16,319 nt of DNA from Actinomycetota bacterium (GCA_019347595.1 JAHWLA010000029.1:1-16319), one strand, 5' to 3'. Counted from the stretch's first letter, positions 6,602 to 13,881 are shown. Notes: generated from the sequence alone by a model not told the origin. Program-made: numbers and translations.

Positions 6602-8350
6602 TTATCCAAGCACGTTGCGGGCGAGGAAGTCCCGGACCCGCTCGAGCTCGTCCTCGGTCGTCGCCGGCCGCGCCCAGCCGTGCCCTTCTCCCTCGTAGAG
6701 GTGGCGTTCGACGGTCCCGCCCGCGGCCCGGACGGCGTCGGCGAGCGCGGCCGACTGCGAGGCGGGGACAACCGGGTCCTCCGTCCCGTGGAGGACCAGC
6801 AGCGGGTCGCGGATGCGGGCGGCGTCGTGCATCGGCGAGCGACGGCGGTGCTCGTCCTCGCTGCCCGGGAGCGGGCCGATCAGGTGATGGGTGTAGTGCG
6901 CCTCGTAGCGATGCGTGCCGGCAGCCAGGTCGAGTAGGTCGCACACCGGGTACAGCGCCACGCCCGCGGCACAGAGGCCGGGGTGATGGGCGAGAGTGCG
7001 GAGGACGACGAGGCCGCCCGCGGAGCCACCCATGACGACGGTGCGAGTGGGATCGCCCCAGCGGTTGGCGGTGGCGGCCCGGACGCCGGCCGCGGTGTCG
7101 GCGGTGTCGCGCATGCCCCAGCCCCCGTGGAGCGCCTGCGTGTAGGCGCGGCCCCAGCCGGTGGAGCCGCGGAAGTCGGGGAAGAGGACCGCCCACCCGT
7201 GGTCCAGGAAGTACGCCAGGCGGGCGTCGAACTCCACGCGCCGCTGGTCGGTGGGACCGCCGTGCACCCACACGAGCAGCGGCTTGTCGGCGCTCGGGGC
7301 ATAGAGCCGGCCGTGGATGTCGGCGCCGTCGTCGGCCTGCCATGTGACGACGCGGGGCTCGGGCGGAAGGGCGAGCTCGAAGCCGCCGACGGGGCCACGG
7401 GCCAGGGTCGTGCGCTCCCCGCGCCGGTACGCCACCACGGCGGTCGGCGTGCGGGCGCCGCTGCGCAGGCAGGCGATGGTGTCGTCTCGCCACGAGAGGG
7501 CGGTGTGCACGCCCTTGCCCAGCTCCTCCACCGCCCCGGTGGCCAGGTCGAGGACGCAGAGCCGGCCGAAGCCCGCCTCGTTGCGCGAGAAGGCGAGGCG
7601 GCCGCCGTCGGGCGACCAGGCGAACGTCGACTGGCCCGGCCCCCACGTCGGGCCGCCGTGCTCGTGCGGCTCGGCGAGGAGGGGCCGGGGGTCGCTGCCG
7701 TCGCCGTCGGCGACCCAGAGGTTGAGCCAGCCGGTGGCGTCGCAGAGGAAGGCCAGGCGTTCGCCGTCGGGCGAGAAGCGAGGCTGCTGGGCGGCGCTGC
7801 CGTCGGGCGTGTCGATCGTCGTCGGCGTGCCGCCCGCGAGGTCGGCCACGACGATGCGGCTGCGGTCCCACGGCATGTCGGGCACGTCCCACTCGTGCCA
7901 CGCCAGGCGGGTGCCGTCGGGCGACCAAGCCGGATCGAGGGCGAAGTCGGCGACATCGTGGCGGGTGGTGGTGTCGAGCACGCAGACGGCGGCGGCGTCG
8001 GCCGCGTAGGCGATTCGTCCGTCCCGTCCGACGGCAACGGCCGACGCCGTTGCTTCCGCGGCGAGGGTGGTGGGGGCGCCCCCGGCCGCCGGTGTGCGGA
8101 CGATGTCGCCCCGTCCGGTGGCGAAGACCACGGTGGCGCCGTCGAGCGACCAGTCGAAGACCCCGCCCCGGAAGGCGGGCGCCGGATCGGCGGTGACGAC
8201 GACCTCGGGGCCGCCGTCGACGGGGACGACGACGAGCCGGCTGCCGTTCCCGTCGCGAGTGACGAAGGCGACCGAACGACCGTCGGGCGAAAGCCTGGGC
8301 TCCGACAGCGAGCGGCCGCGGGCGCACATGGCGGCGGTGATCGTCGGCAT
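6602..8350 (-). CDS. S9 family serine peptidase (prolyl oligopeptidase/acylaminoacyl-peptidase type)
   Basis: This 582-residue serine peptidase probably acts on oligopeptides in the cytoplasm, since no signal peptide is seen. The N-terminal part (about 1-330) is a beta-propeller with repeated PD40/TolB-like blades: PRLSPDGRSVAFV, FDWSLDGATVVF, PAWSPDGTRLAWH, PRFSPDGERLAFL and FAWSPDGGRLAFSR. The C-terminal alpha/beta-hydrolase domain has the oxyanion loop LVWVHGGPTDQ, the nucleophile Ser443 in VVMGGSAGG, Asp525 in LHGTEDPVVP and His557 in GEGHGW, a complete triad. Length matches the dipeptidyl-aminopeptidase/acylaminoacyl-peptidase group. ATG at 8350 lies 9 nt after a TAGCCT -10 box. It heads a minus-strand cluster (acidic protein, J-domain protein, hydrolase) and is divergent from the coiled-coil genes, with 58 bp between start codons. 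Exact specificity cannot be assigned. Confidence 0.93.
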   Translation of the reverse strand: MPTITAAMCARGRSLSEPRLSPDGRSVAFVTRDGNGSRLVVVPVDGGPEVVVTADPAPAFRGGVFDWSLDGATVVFATGRGDIVRTPAAGGAPTTLAAEATASAVAVGRDGRIAYAADAAAVCVLDTTTRHDVADFALDPAWSPDGTRLAWHEWDVPDMPWDRSRIVVADLAGGTPTTIDTPDGSAAQQPRFSPDGERLAFLCDATGWLNLWVADGDGSDPRPLLAEPHEHGGPTWGPGQSTFAWSPDGGRLAFSRNEAGFGRLCVLDLATGAVEELGKGVHTALSWRDDTIACLRSGARTPTAVVAYRRGERTTLARGPVGGFELALPPEPRVVTWQADDGADIHGRLYAPSADKPLLVWVHGGPTDQRRVEFDARLAYFLDHGWAVLFPDFRGSTGWGRAYTQALHGGWGMRDTADTAAGVRAATANRWGDPTRTVVMGGSAGGLVVLRTLAHHPGLCAAGVALYPVCDLLDLAAGTHRYEAHYTHHLIGPLPGSEDEHRRRSPMHDAARIRDPLLVLHGTEDPVVPASQSAALADAVRAAGGTVERHLYEGEGHGWARPATTEDELERVRDFLARNVLG

Positions 8351-8359
8351 CGCCGGCGG

Positions 8360-8365
8360 AGGCTA
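8360..8365 (-). promoter_or_regulatory. -10 box TAGCCT for the S9 peptidase gene
   Basis: On the minus strand TAGCCT is followed by 9 nt and the ATG at 8350, with no Shine-Dalgarno sequence between them, which suggests a leaderless or nearly leaderless transcript. It lies back to back with the plus-strand box at 8396-8401, so the two promoters would share the 58-bp intergenic space. Confidence 0.35.
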
Positions 8366-8395
8366 CCGGTCCCCGGAAGCCGTTTCGGGCGGGCG

Positions 8396-8401
8396 TATCT
8401 T
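8396..8401 (+). promoter_or_regulatory. -10 box TATCTT, leaderless promoter for the first coiled-coil gene
   Basis: TATCTT is followed by 7 nt (GGAAGCG) and then ATG at 8409, so the transcript would start at or one base before the start codon. No clear -35 is present. Confidence 0.45.
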
Positions 8402-8408
8402 GGAAGCG

Positions 8409-9392
8409 ATGACGTCACCCCCGGACGACGAGAGCGCGCACGAAGTCGAACGGGAGGCCGTGTTCTTCGCCGTGCTGCGAGAGCGGGCCCGGCCCGTCGA
8501 CGCCGCCCAGGTGATCGAGGCGCGCGAGGCGGGGGCGCTGCCGACGGGCGCCGATGTGGCCCGCCGGCTGGCCGAGGCCGACGAGCAGATCACCGCCTGG
8601 CTCGACGAGGCCGAGGAGGAGGGCGACCGCATCATCGAGCAGGCGCGCGCCGAGGCGGGCCGCCTGCGCCTGGAGGCCCACGAGCAGGCCGAGCGCCTGC
8701 GCCAGGCGGCCGAGCGGGCGGCGAGCGAGGCGGGGCGCGAACGCGAGCGCGTGCTGCGCCAGGCCGAGGCGGAGGCGGCGGCAGCCGAGGCGGAAGCCCG
8801 GGCGCGCACGGCCGAGGTGTTGCGCGAGGCGCAGGAGGCGGCGGTTCGACGCAGGCGGGAGGCGGCCGACGAGGCGACCGCGCTCCTGGAGGAGACGCGC
8901 GAGGCAGCGGAGCGGCGCCTCCAGTCGGCCGAGCGGGATGCCGAGTGGGTGCGCACGCAGGCGGCGGGCGATGCCCGCGCCATCCAGTCGCATGCCACCG
9001 CCACCGTCGAGGCCCTCCAGGCCGACATCGGCACGCTGCACGAGCAACTGGCCGCGCTGGTGGCGCAGGCGTCGTCGCTGCTGCCCGCCCTGGAGGCGGC
9101 CAACCGGTCGCTGGCCGCCGGTCCGCCGCCCCCCGATCCCTCGGCTGCCGAGCAATTGGGGGCGGCGCCGCCGGGCGAGCTGGGCCGCGGGGACGCGCAC
9201 GGGCCCGGCGAGCATCGCGGCCTGGGCGAGCTCGTCGGCTCGCCCGAGGCCGTCGACGACGTCGACGACGAGGCCGATGCCGAGCCGGACGTCGAGCCCG
9301 AGCCGTCGGCGCCATCCGACGACGAAGCACCCGCCGGCCCGCTGGCGTTCATGCGGCGCCGGCCGCTCGGCCGACTGCTCCGTCGTAGCTGA
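8409..9392 (+). CDS. Coiled-coil hendecad-repeat protein A (paralogue of the next gene)
   Basis: This 327-residue protein has no recognised enzyme domain. Residues 1-50 form a globular-looking head (VEREAVFFAVLRERARPVDA). About 50-215 are a long Ala/Arg/Glu-rich coiled coil with 11-residue periodicity, for example DRIIEQARAEA, GRLRLEAHEQA and ERLRQAAERAA at 73-105. Residues 200-235 (EALQADIGTLHEQLAALVAQ and following) form a block also found in the neighbouring protein. An acidic, Pro-rich linker (236-310) leads to the terminal RRRPLGRLLRRS. There is no signal peptide or membrane helix. ATG at 8409 is chosen because a TATCTT -10 box sits 7 nt upstream, and the in-frame sequence before it belongs to the divergent peptidase gene. 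DivIVA-like or cytoskeletal scaffold functions are possible from the architecture only; the basic-hydrophobic tail could contact membrane or a partner. Confidence 0.8.
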   Translation: MTSPPDDESAHEVEREAVFFAVLRERARPVDAAQVIEAREAGALPTGADVARRLAEADEQITAWLDEAEEEGDRIIEQARAEAGRLRLEAHEQAERLRQAAERAASEAGRERERVLRQAEAEAAAAEAEARARTAEVLREAQEAAVRRRREAADEATALLEETREAAERRLQSAERDAEWVRTQAAGDARAIQSHATATVEALQADIGTLHEQLAALVAQASSLLPALEAANRSLAAGPPPPDPSAAEQLGAAPPGELGRGDAHGPGEHRGLGELVGSPEAVDDVDDEADAEPDVEPEPSAPSDDEAPAGPLAFMRRRPLGRLLRRS

Positions 9393-9470
9393 CCCATCGA
9401 CCTGGGCCGTTTCCCGCGCCACACTGGTGGCTATCTGTTCACTATCCGTGGTCGTGAGGACGGAGCGCCG

Positions 9471-10895
9471 GTGAGCAACGACGATCGACAGGACGCCAAG
9501 GAATGGTTGGACGCCGCCTACGCCGAGGGCGCAACCATCCTCGACAAGGCGACCGCTGACGCGGCTCGCATGATCGCGGAGGCGGAGCAGGCGGCCGCCA
9601 CGCTGCGCGCCGACGCCCACGGCGTGGTCGCCCACGCCGCCGTCATGCGAGCCGACGCCAACCGCATGGTGACCGATGCCGAGCAGAAAGCCGCTGCCAT
9701 CCGCGCCGCCGCGGTGCACGAGGTCGAGGCCGCGGTCGCCGCCGTCGAGCAGGAAGGACGGCAGGCCGCCGCGGCGCTGCTGGACGAGGCACGGGTGGAG
9801 GCCGACCGCATCCGAGCCGACGCCGAGGAGCTGGCGATTGCCACCGAGCAGTTGCGCGTCGATGCCGAGGGCGACGCCGCCGACGCCGTGCGGGACGCCG
9901 AGATTGCCGCGCAGCGCATGCGCGACGAGGCCGAACGGGTGCGAGCGGAGGCGGCGGGTGACGCCGAGCGGGTGCGCACCAAGGCCGCCGACGCCGTGCG
10001 CCGCCTGCTGGAGGAGGCGCAAGCCGACGCGGCGCGTGTGCGGGGTGACGCCGAGGCCGAGGCCGACCGCATCGGCGCGGACGCGCACGAGGAGGCCGCC
10101 CGCACGCGCGCCGACGGCGAGGCCGACGCCGAGCGCATCGTCGCCGAAGCGCGCCGCCAGGCCGACGACGTGCGGGCTGCCGCCGAGCAGGACGGCGAGC
10201 GCATCCGGGCCGACGCCGAGCAGGCGGCAGTCGGTATCGGCGCCGCGGCGACAGACGAGGGGCGGGCCGAAGGCGAGCGCCGGGCGGCGGCGCTGGTGGC
10301 CGATGCCGAGGCCGAAGCCGACCGCATCAAGGCGACGACGGCAAACCACGTCGCCGACGCCCTCGCGCAAGCTCGTGACCAGGCAGCCGCGGAGCGGGCC
10401 CGCATGCTGGAGGAGGCCGAGACAGACGTGGCCGCCATGCTGGCCCAGGCCGACGAGGAAGCGCAGCGCCGAATCAGCCAGGCGGCGCTGGTCATGATCG
10501 AGGCCGAGCTGTTGATCGCTCGGCGCCACGACGACGCCGAGCGCGAGGCCGAGGCCATCCGTCGGCAGGCAGCGGTTCAGGCGAAGGCGGCGTGGGAGCA
10601 GGCCATGGCCCACCTCGAGTCGCTCCAGGCCGAGACCGGGCTCGTGCGCACGCAACTCGCCCACCTCATGAACGAGGCCGCCAATCTGGTGCCGTCCCTG
10701 GACAACGCCGCACGCGGGCTGTCGATGGTGCTGTCCGAGGTGCCGCGGGTGAACGACGTCCTCGAGGCCTCGGCGCGCATGGAAGGCGACGCCGCGCCCA
10801 CCCGGGCGTCGGGCGGTGGCGACGCCACGGAGGAAGAGGAACCGCCCACCCCACATCGCCGCCGCCCGCTGGGCCGCCTGCTTCCCAACAACTAG
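9471..10895 (+). CDS. Coiled-coil hendecad-repeat protein B (paralogue of the previous gene)
   Basis: This 474-residue, almost entirely helical protein has no recognised family. Ala, Arg, Glu and Asp dominate. Ten uninterrupted 11-residue repeats run from residue 155 to 264, for example ERVRAEAAGDA, DRIGADAHEEA and ERIRADAEQAA, with looser repeats on both sides from about 25 to 370. Residues 382-417 (LESLQAETGLVRTQLAHLMN and following) match protein A at about 16 of 36 positions. An acidic linker then leads to RRRPLGRLLPNN, sharing the exact nonamer RRRPLGRLL with protein A. GTG at 9471 has a GGAG Shine-Dalgarno five bases upstream, so it is translated conventionally, unlike protein A. The 78-bp gap after protein A shows no clear terminator or canonical promoter, so co-transcription is likely. 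A structural or scaffold role is inference. Confidence 0.8.
   Translation: MSNDDRQDAKEWLDAAYAEGATILDKATADAARMIAEAEQAAATLRADAHGVVAHAAVMRADANRMVTDAEQKAAAIRAAAVHEVEAAVAAVEQEGRQAAAALLDEARVEADRIRADAEELAIATEQLRVDAEGDAADAVRDAEIAAQRMRDEAERVRAEAAGDAERVRTKAADAVRRLLEEAQADAARVRGDAEAEADRIGADAHEEAARTRADGEADAERIVAEARRQADDVRAAAEQDGERIRADAEQAAVGIGAAATDEGRAEGERRAAALVADAEAEADRIKATTANHVADALAQARDQAAAERARMLEEAETDVAAMLAQADEEAQRRISQAALVMIEAELLIARRHDDAEREAEAIRRQAAVQAKAAWEQAMAHLESLQAETGLVRTQLAHLMNEAANLVPSLDNAARGLSMVLSEVPRVNDVLEASARMEGDAAPTRASGGGDATEEEEPPTPHRRRPLGRLLPNN
9933..10262 (+). repeat. Ten consecutive 33-nt (11-residue) hendecad units
   Basis: Codons 155-264 of coiled-coil protein B divide without insertion or deletion into ten units of consensus x-R-(V/I)-R-A-(D/E)-A-x-x-x-A. 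At DNA level they are degenerate 33-bp units rich in GCC GAC/GAG and CGC. Hendecads encode right-handed or nearly straight coiled coils, unlike left-handed heptads. Confidence 0.75.
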
Positions 10896-10908
10896 CCGCA
10901 ACCGCCGT

Positions 10909-10954
10909 TCTCGTACGCCGAACCGCCACGGACGCCGCCGTTTTGCGTACGAGA
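10909..10954. terminator. Inverted repeat at the convergent junction, candidate terminator
   Basis: TCTCGTACGC at 10909-10918 is the exact complement of GCGTACGAGA at 10945-10954, with a 26-nt GC-rich spacer. It lies between the stop of coiled-coil gene B (10895) and the stop of the convergent acyltransferase gene (10967), so it may end transcription in either direction. The arms share GCGTAC and GAGATC elements with the palindrome at 2624-2673, hinting at a common repeat family. No U-tract follows. Confidence 0.45.
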
Positions 10955-10966
10955 TCGATGGGGGCC

Positions 10967-12085
10967 TTACCCGGTGGTCGTGGGCGTGCGGCGGGTGGCG
11001 ATCCAGCCGGGCAGCGCCAGCAGCGCGGCGGTCACCACCAGCGGGAGCACGGCCCACAACGGGCGCTGCGCCCACCACCCCCACGTCGTCGTCTCCGGCG
11101 CCCGCAGCCCGAGCAGTCGCAACCCGCCGTAGGCCAACGCGAACCCCCACGCGTGCGACAGGAACACCGGCATGGCCATGCGGTTGGCCCAGCCCAGCAC
11201 CCGCTCGGCCCGGGGCCGCGCCAGCCGGGCCTCCACCCACGGCTGCACGAGCAGCACCATGCCGATCTGGAAGGCGCCGAGCCCGAGGATGCACAGCGTC
11301 GGCGGGCCCATGTTGGAGATCGACTCCTGCGGCACGCCCACCATCGACCGCGGGTACAGGCCCATGTTGGTGAGCACGCTCAGCGACCCGAAGCCGGCCA
11401 GCGCCAGCGCCGCGTGCGCCCGAGCCGACGCCGCCCTGAGCCGCTCGTAGAAGAAGCCGAACTGGTGCACCGTCCCCCACACCAGCACCCAGTTGAGCCA
11501 CGACACCCACCCGACGTCGTAGTGGAACCGGGCCAGGTCGACCCACGCCACGGCGCCGACCAGCACCACCAACCCGGCCTCGCCGCTGCGCTCGTGGAGC
11601 CACACGCCGAGCGGCGCGATGAGCACGAGGAGGATGTAGATGCAGAGGAACCACAGCGGGCTCAGCACGAGGAACAGCGCGCGGTCGAGCCACGGCACGT
11701 CCTGCGGGCCGAACGCACCGACCAGCATGCGGATGGCGAGCGCGATCGACAGCGCCACCGCGGCGGGGATCAGCAGGCGTCGGAGCCGACCGGCCAGGAA
11801 CGTGCGGAACACGCCGCGTCCGCCTTCGCGCTGCGCCCGCAACGACAGCCACGCCCGCCGGTGCACGTAGCCGCCGACGAAGAAGAACACCGGCATCACC
11901 TGGAGCAGCCAGGTGAGCATCCAGAGGCCACGCGTGGCGCCGATGGGGTTGGACGCGTGCGGCCCGTCCTGCTCCCACACGATCACGGTGAACACCCAGT
12001 GCCACACCACCACGACGAGCAGGCTGAAGGCGCGCAGGGCGTCGAGGTAGGGCTCTCGTCCGCTGGTCCCGCTGCGCTCGGCCAT
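10967..12085 (-). CDS. Acyltransferase 3 family integral membrane protein
   Basis: This 372-residue polytopic membrane protein of the AT3 family transfers acyl groups to extracytoplasmic glycans, lipids or antibiotics. The family signature is at the N-terminus: REPYLDALRAF, then the Arg18-x10-His29 pair (…LRAFSLLVVVVWHW), which is the conserved AT3 catalytic motif. About ten hydrophobic helices follow; MPVFFFVGGYVHRRAW and LSPLWFLCIYILLVL are typical AT3 segments. The C-terminal tail RRTPTTTG is cytoplasmic-looking. No SGNH domain is fused. ATG at 12085 is chosen because the AT3 motif begins only a few residues later; upstream in-frame sequence is an antisense shadow of the GlpX gene. An imperfect dyad (12087-12101) abuts the start. 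It is divergent from GlpX by 61 bp. Acceptor and acyl donor are unknown; surface glycan modification is plausible given the glycosylphosphotransferase elsewhere in the window. Confidence 0.9.
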   Translation of the reverse strand: MAERSGTSGREPYLDALRAFSLLVVVVWHWVFTVIVWEQDGPHASNPIGATRGLWMLTWLLQVMPVFFFVGGYVHRRAWLSLRAQREGGRGVFRTFLAGRLRRLLIPAAVALSIALAIRMLVGAFGPQDVPWLDRALFLVLSPLWFLCIYILLVLIAPLGVWLHERSGEAGLVVLVGAVAWVDLARFHYDVGWVSWLNWVLVWGTVHQFGFFYERLRAASARAHAALALAGFGSLSVLTNMGLYPRSMVGVPQESISNMGPPTLCILGLGAFQIGMVLLVQPWVEARLARPRAERVLGWANRMAMPVFLSHAWGFALAYGGLRLLGLRAPETTTWGWWAQRPLWAVLPLVVTAALLALPGWIATRRTPTTTG

Positions 12086-12086
12086 G

Positions 12087-12101
12087 CCGTCATCTTGACG
12101 G
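12087..12101. promoter_or_regulatory. Dyad CCGTCA-TCT-TGACGG beside the acyltransferase start
   Basis: Six-base arms are exact complements around a 3-nt spacer, one base upstream of the acyltransferase ATG. It could be an operator or a small hairpin occluding the start codon; with so short an arm chance is possible. The acyltransferase start has no TAnnnT box at 7-9 nt, unlike several other starts here. Confidence 0.25.
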
Positions 12102-12132
12102 TCCCAAGTGGGGAGGCCGGGGACCGCCCGAC

Positions 12133-12138
12133 TATCGT
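12133..12138 (+). promoter_or_regulatory. -10 box TATCGT, leaderless promoter for GlpX
   Basis: TATCGT is followed by 8 nt (CCGGCCAT) and ATG at 12147, with no Shine-Dalgarno sequence. The placement would start transcription at or within about one nucleotide of the ATG. Confidence 0.45.
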
Positions 12139-12146
12139 CCGGCCAT

Positions 12147-13145
12147 ATGGCGGCCGCCGAACGACAAGCACCCGATCGCAACCTCGCCCTCGAACTGGTC
12201 CGTGTCACCGAAGCCGCAGCGCTGGCTGCGTCGCGGTGGATGGGCCGGGGCGACAAGGAGGGCGCCGACGGCGCGGCGGTCGACGCCATGCGCATCGTCC
12301 TCCAGAGCGTGCCCATGGACGGCATCGTCGTCATCGGCGAGGGCGAGAAGGACGAGGCGCCCATGCTCTACAACGGCGAGAACATCGGCGACGGCACGCC
12401 GCCGATGACCGACATCGCCGTCGATCCGATCGACGGCACCACGCTCACCGCCCTCGGACGCAGCAACGCCCTGTCCGTCATCGCCGTCAGCGAGCGGGGC
12501 ACCATGTTCGACCCCGGCCCCTGCGTCTACATGGAGAAGATCGCGGTGGGCCCGGATGCCGTCGGCGCCATCGACATCACCGCGTCGATCACCGCCAACC
12601 TCAAGGCCGTCGCCAAGGCCAAGAACGAGACCGTGCGCGACCTCACGGTCGTCATCCTCGACCGACCGCGGCACGACGAGATGATCCGCGAGGTGCGCGC
12701 CGCGGGCGCCCGCATCCGGCTCATCCCCGACGGCGACGTGGCCGGCGCCATCTCCACCGCCTGGCCGGAGTCGGGCGCCGACATCCTCTTCGGGATCGGC
12801 GGCACGCCGGAGGGCGTCATCGCCGCCGCCGCCCTCAAGTGCATGGGCGGCGAGCTCCAGGCGCGGCTGTGGCCCCGCAACGACGAGGAGCGCCAGGCCG
12901 CTCTCGCCGCGGGCTACGACCTCGGCGCCGTGCTGACGACCGACGATCTGGTCAAGAGCGACAACTGCTTCTTCGCGGCGACGGGCATCACCGACGGCGA
13001 GCTTCTCCAGGGCGTGCACTACGACGCCCGAGGCGCCACCACGCAGTCGCTCGTCATGCGCTCGAAGTCGGGCACCGTCCGGCGCATCGACGCGCGGCAC
13101 CGCCTCTACAAGCTGCGCGAGTTCAGCGCCATCGAGTTCGACTGA
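12147..13145 (+). CDS. glpX: Class II fructose-1,6-bisphosphatase GlpX
   Basis: This 332-residue cytoplasmic enzyme hydrolyses fructose-1,6-bisphosphate to fructose-6-phosphate in gluconeogenesis; GlpX is the usual FBPase of actinobacteria. Metal-site residues match the E. coli family pattern: Asp41 in GADGAAVDAMR, Glu65 in VIGEGEKDEAP, Asp93 and Asp96 in AVDPIDGTT, and Glu222 in GIGGTPEGVIAAAALKCMGG. The N-terminus RNLALELVRVTEAAALAASR is typical. ATG at 12147 begins immediately before this conserved start; an alternative start at 12108 would overlap the -10 box and add residues unlike the family. Length is full. The following gene begins 58 bp downstream with its own promoter box, so GlpX may be monocistronic. 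It is divergent from the acyltransferase. Confidence 0.97.
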   Translation: MAAAERQAPDRNLALELVRVTEAAALAASRWMGRGDKEGADGAAVDAMRIVLQSVPMDGIVVIGEGEKDEAPMLYNGENIGDGTPPMTDIAVDPIDGTTLTALGRSNALSVIAVSERGTMFDPGPCVYMEKIAVGPDAVGAIDITASITANLKAVAKAKNETVRDLTVVILDRPRHDEMIREVRAAGARIRLIPDGDVAGAISTAWPESGADILFGIGGTPEGVIAAAALKCMGGELQARLWPRNDEERQAALAAGYDLGAVLTTDDLVKSDNCFFAATGITDGELLQGVHYDARGATTQSLVMRSKSGTVRRIDARHRLYKLREFSAIEFD

Positions 13146-13189
13146 GGACGCGCCCCTCGGCGGTCCCTCGGCCGGCGCACGCCGGTCGG

Positions 13190-13195
13190 TACTGT
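13190..13195 (+). promoter_or_regulatory. -10 box TACTGT for the conserved unknown gene
   Basis: TACTGT is followed by 8 nt and the GTG at 13204, again without a Shine-Dalgarno sequence. This spacing argues for GTG 13204 over the in-frame TTG at 13195, which would lie inside the box. Confidence 0.45.
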
Positions 13196-13203
13196 TGGCC
13201 TTC

Positions 13204-13881
13204 GTGGACGTCGACATCGCCGAGATCGAGCGCGAGCTCAACCGCATCCCCGAGGTGACCGCCGTCCGGCTGGTGACCGACCAGTTCGACCGACCGGTCG
13301 AGGTGCACGTGCTCGCCACTCCGGCCAAGCACCCCAAGCAGGTGGTGCGTGACATCCAGTCGGTGGCGAAGGTCACCTTCGACATGGAGCTCGACCACCG
13401 GGTGATCTCGGTCGTGCAACTCGACAACGGCAACCTCCCCGAGGCCATGCAGGCGGGCGTGCTCGCCGCCGCCGCGGGCGCCGCAGCCGTCGACGACGAC
13501 CGCATCACGGTGTCGACCGTGGCCACGTCGCGCACCGGCCTGCGCTGCACAGCCAAGGTCGGTCTGCGGCGAAGCGACATCGAGGAGGTCGGCGAGGCCG
13601 AGGGCACGGTGGCGTCGGGGAACATCAACATCCTCATCGCCCGGGCCACCCTCGATGCCCTGTCCCGCCACGATCCCCGGGCCGGTCGGCTCGACGTGGA
13701 GGCCGCCGCCGTCCAGCACCTCGGAAATCGGTCGTTCGCCACGGCGAGCATCGTGCTGCTCAATCCGCCGTACGAGGAAGTGCTTCTCGGTTCGGCGCCG
13801 GTGCGGTCGGCGGGCCTCGAGGACGCCGTGGCGAGGGCGGTCCTCGATGCGACCAATCGTCGTCTTTCGTTCGTCGTCTAG
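13204..13881 (+). CDS. Conserved hypothetical protein, two-part alpha/beta (225 aa)
   Basis: No named family is recognised. Residues 1-75 suggest a small alpha/beta domain (ERELNRIPEVTAVRLVTDQF, then PVEVHVLATP and HPKQVVRDIQSVAKVTFDM). The later part (about 100-225) has two similar beta-beta-alpha halves, each ending in a helix: ARATLDALSR near 147-155 and ARAVLDATNRR near 210-220. These carry preceding G-x-A elements (GEAEG; LLGSAP), suggesting an internal duplication. It is soluble, with no catalytic motif or signal peptide. The start is GTG 13204 because of the TACTGT box 8 nt upstream. Its stop TAG begins the TAGGGT box of the following MFS gene. It sits between GlpX and an exporter, but no functional link is evident. 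Confidence 0.75.
   Translation: MDVDIAEIERELNRIPEVTAVRLVTDQFDRPVEVHVLATPAKHPKQVVRDIQSVAKVTFDMELDHRVISVVQLDNGNLPEAMQAGVLAAAAGAAAVDDDRITVSTVATSRTGLRCTAKVGLRRSDIEEVGEAEGTVASGNINILIARATLDALSRHDPRAGRLDVEAAAVQHLGNRSFATASIVLLNPPYEEVLLGSAPVRSAGLEDAVARAVLDATNRRLSFVV

Noticed and set aside
6598..6771. Longer N-terminus for the acidic unknown protein
   Set aside because: The added part is Arg/Pro/Ser low complexity inside the S9 peptidase coding end. ATG 6597, just 4 nt after that gene's stop, is better.
9933..10262. Regular 33-bp spacing that could suggest a CRISPR array or DNA satellite
   Set aside because: Units are degenerate at DNA level, have no constant repeat/variable spacer structure, and keep a reading frame encoding hendecads, so the periodicity belongs to the protein.
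8415..12005. Minus-strand open frame of about 1,196 codons over the coiled-coil genes and acyltransferase
   Set aside because: The Gly/Leu/His-rich repetitive translation is the antisense shadow of the hendecad repeats. No motif or start signal supports it.
12108..12146. Upstream in-frame start for GlpX at 12108
   Set aside because: It adds residues not found in the family and includes the TATCGT promoter box. ATG 12147 gives the normal N-terminus.
13195..13203. TTG at 13195 as start of the conserved unknown gene
   Set aside because: It overlaps the TACTGT -10 box. GTG at 13204 lies 8 nt after the box, matching five other starts.
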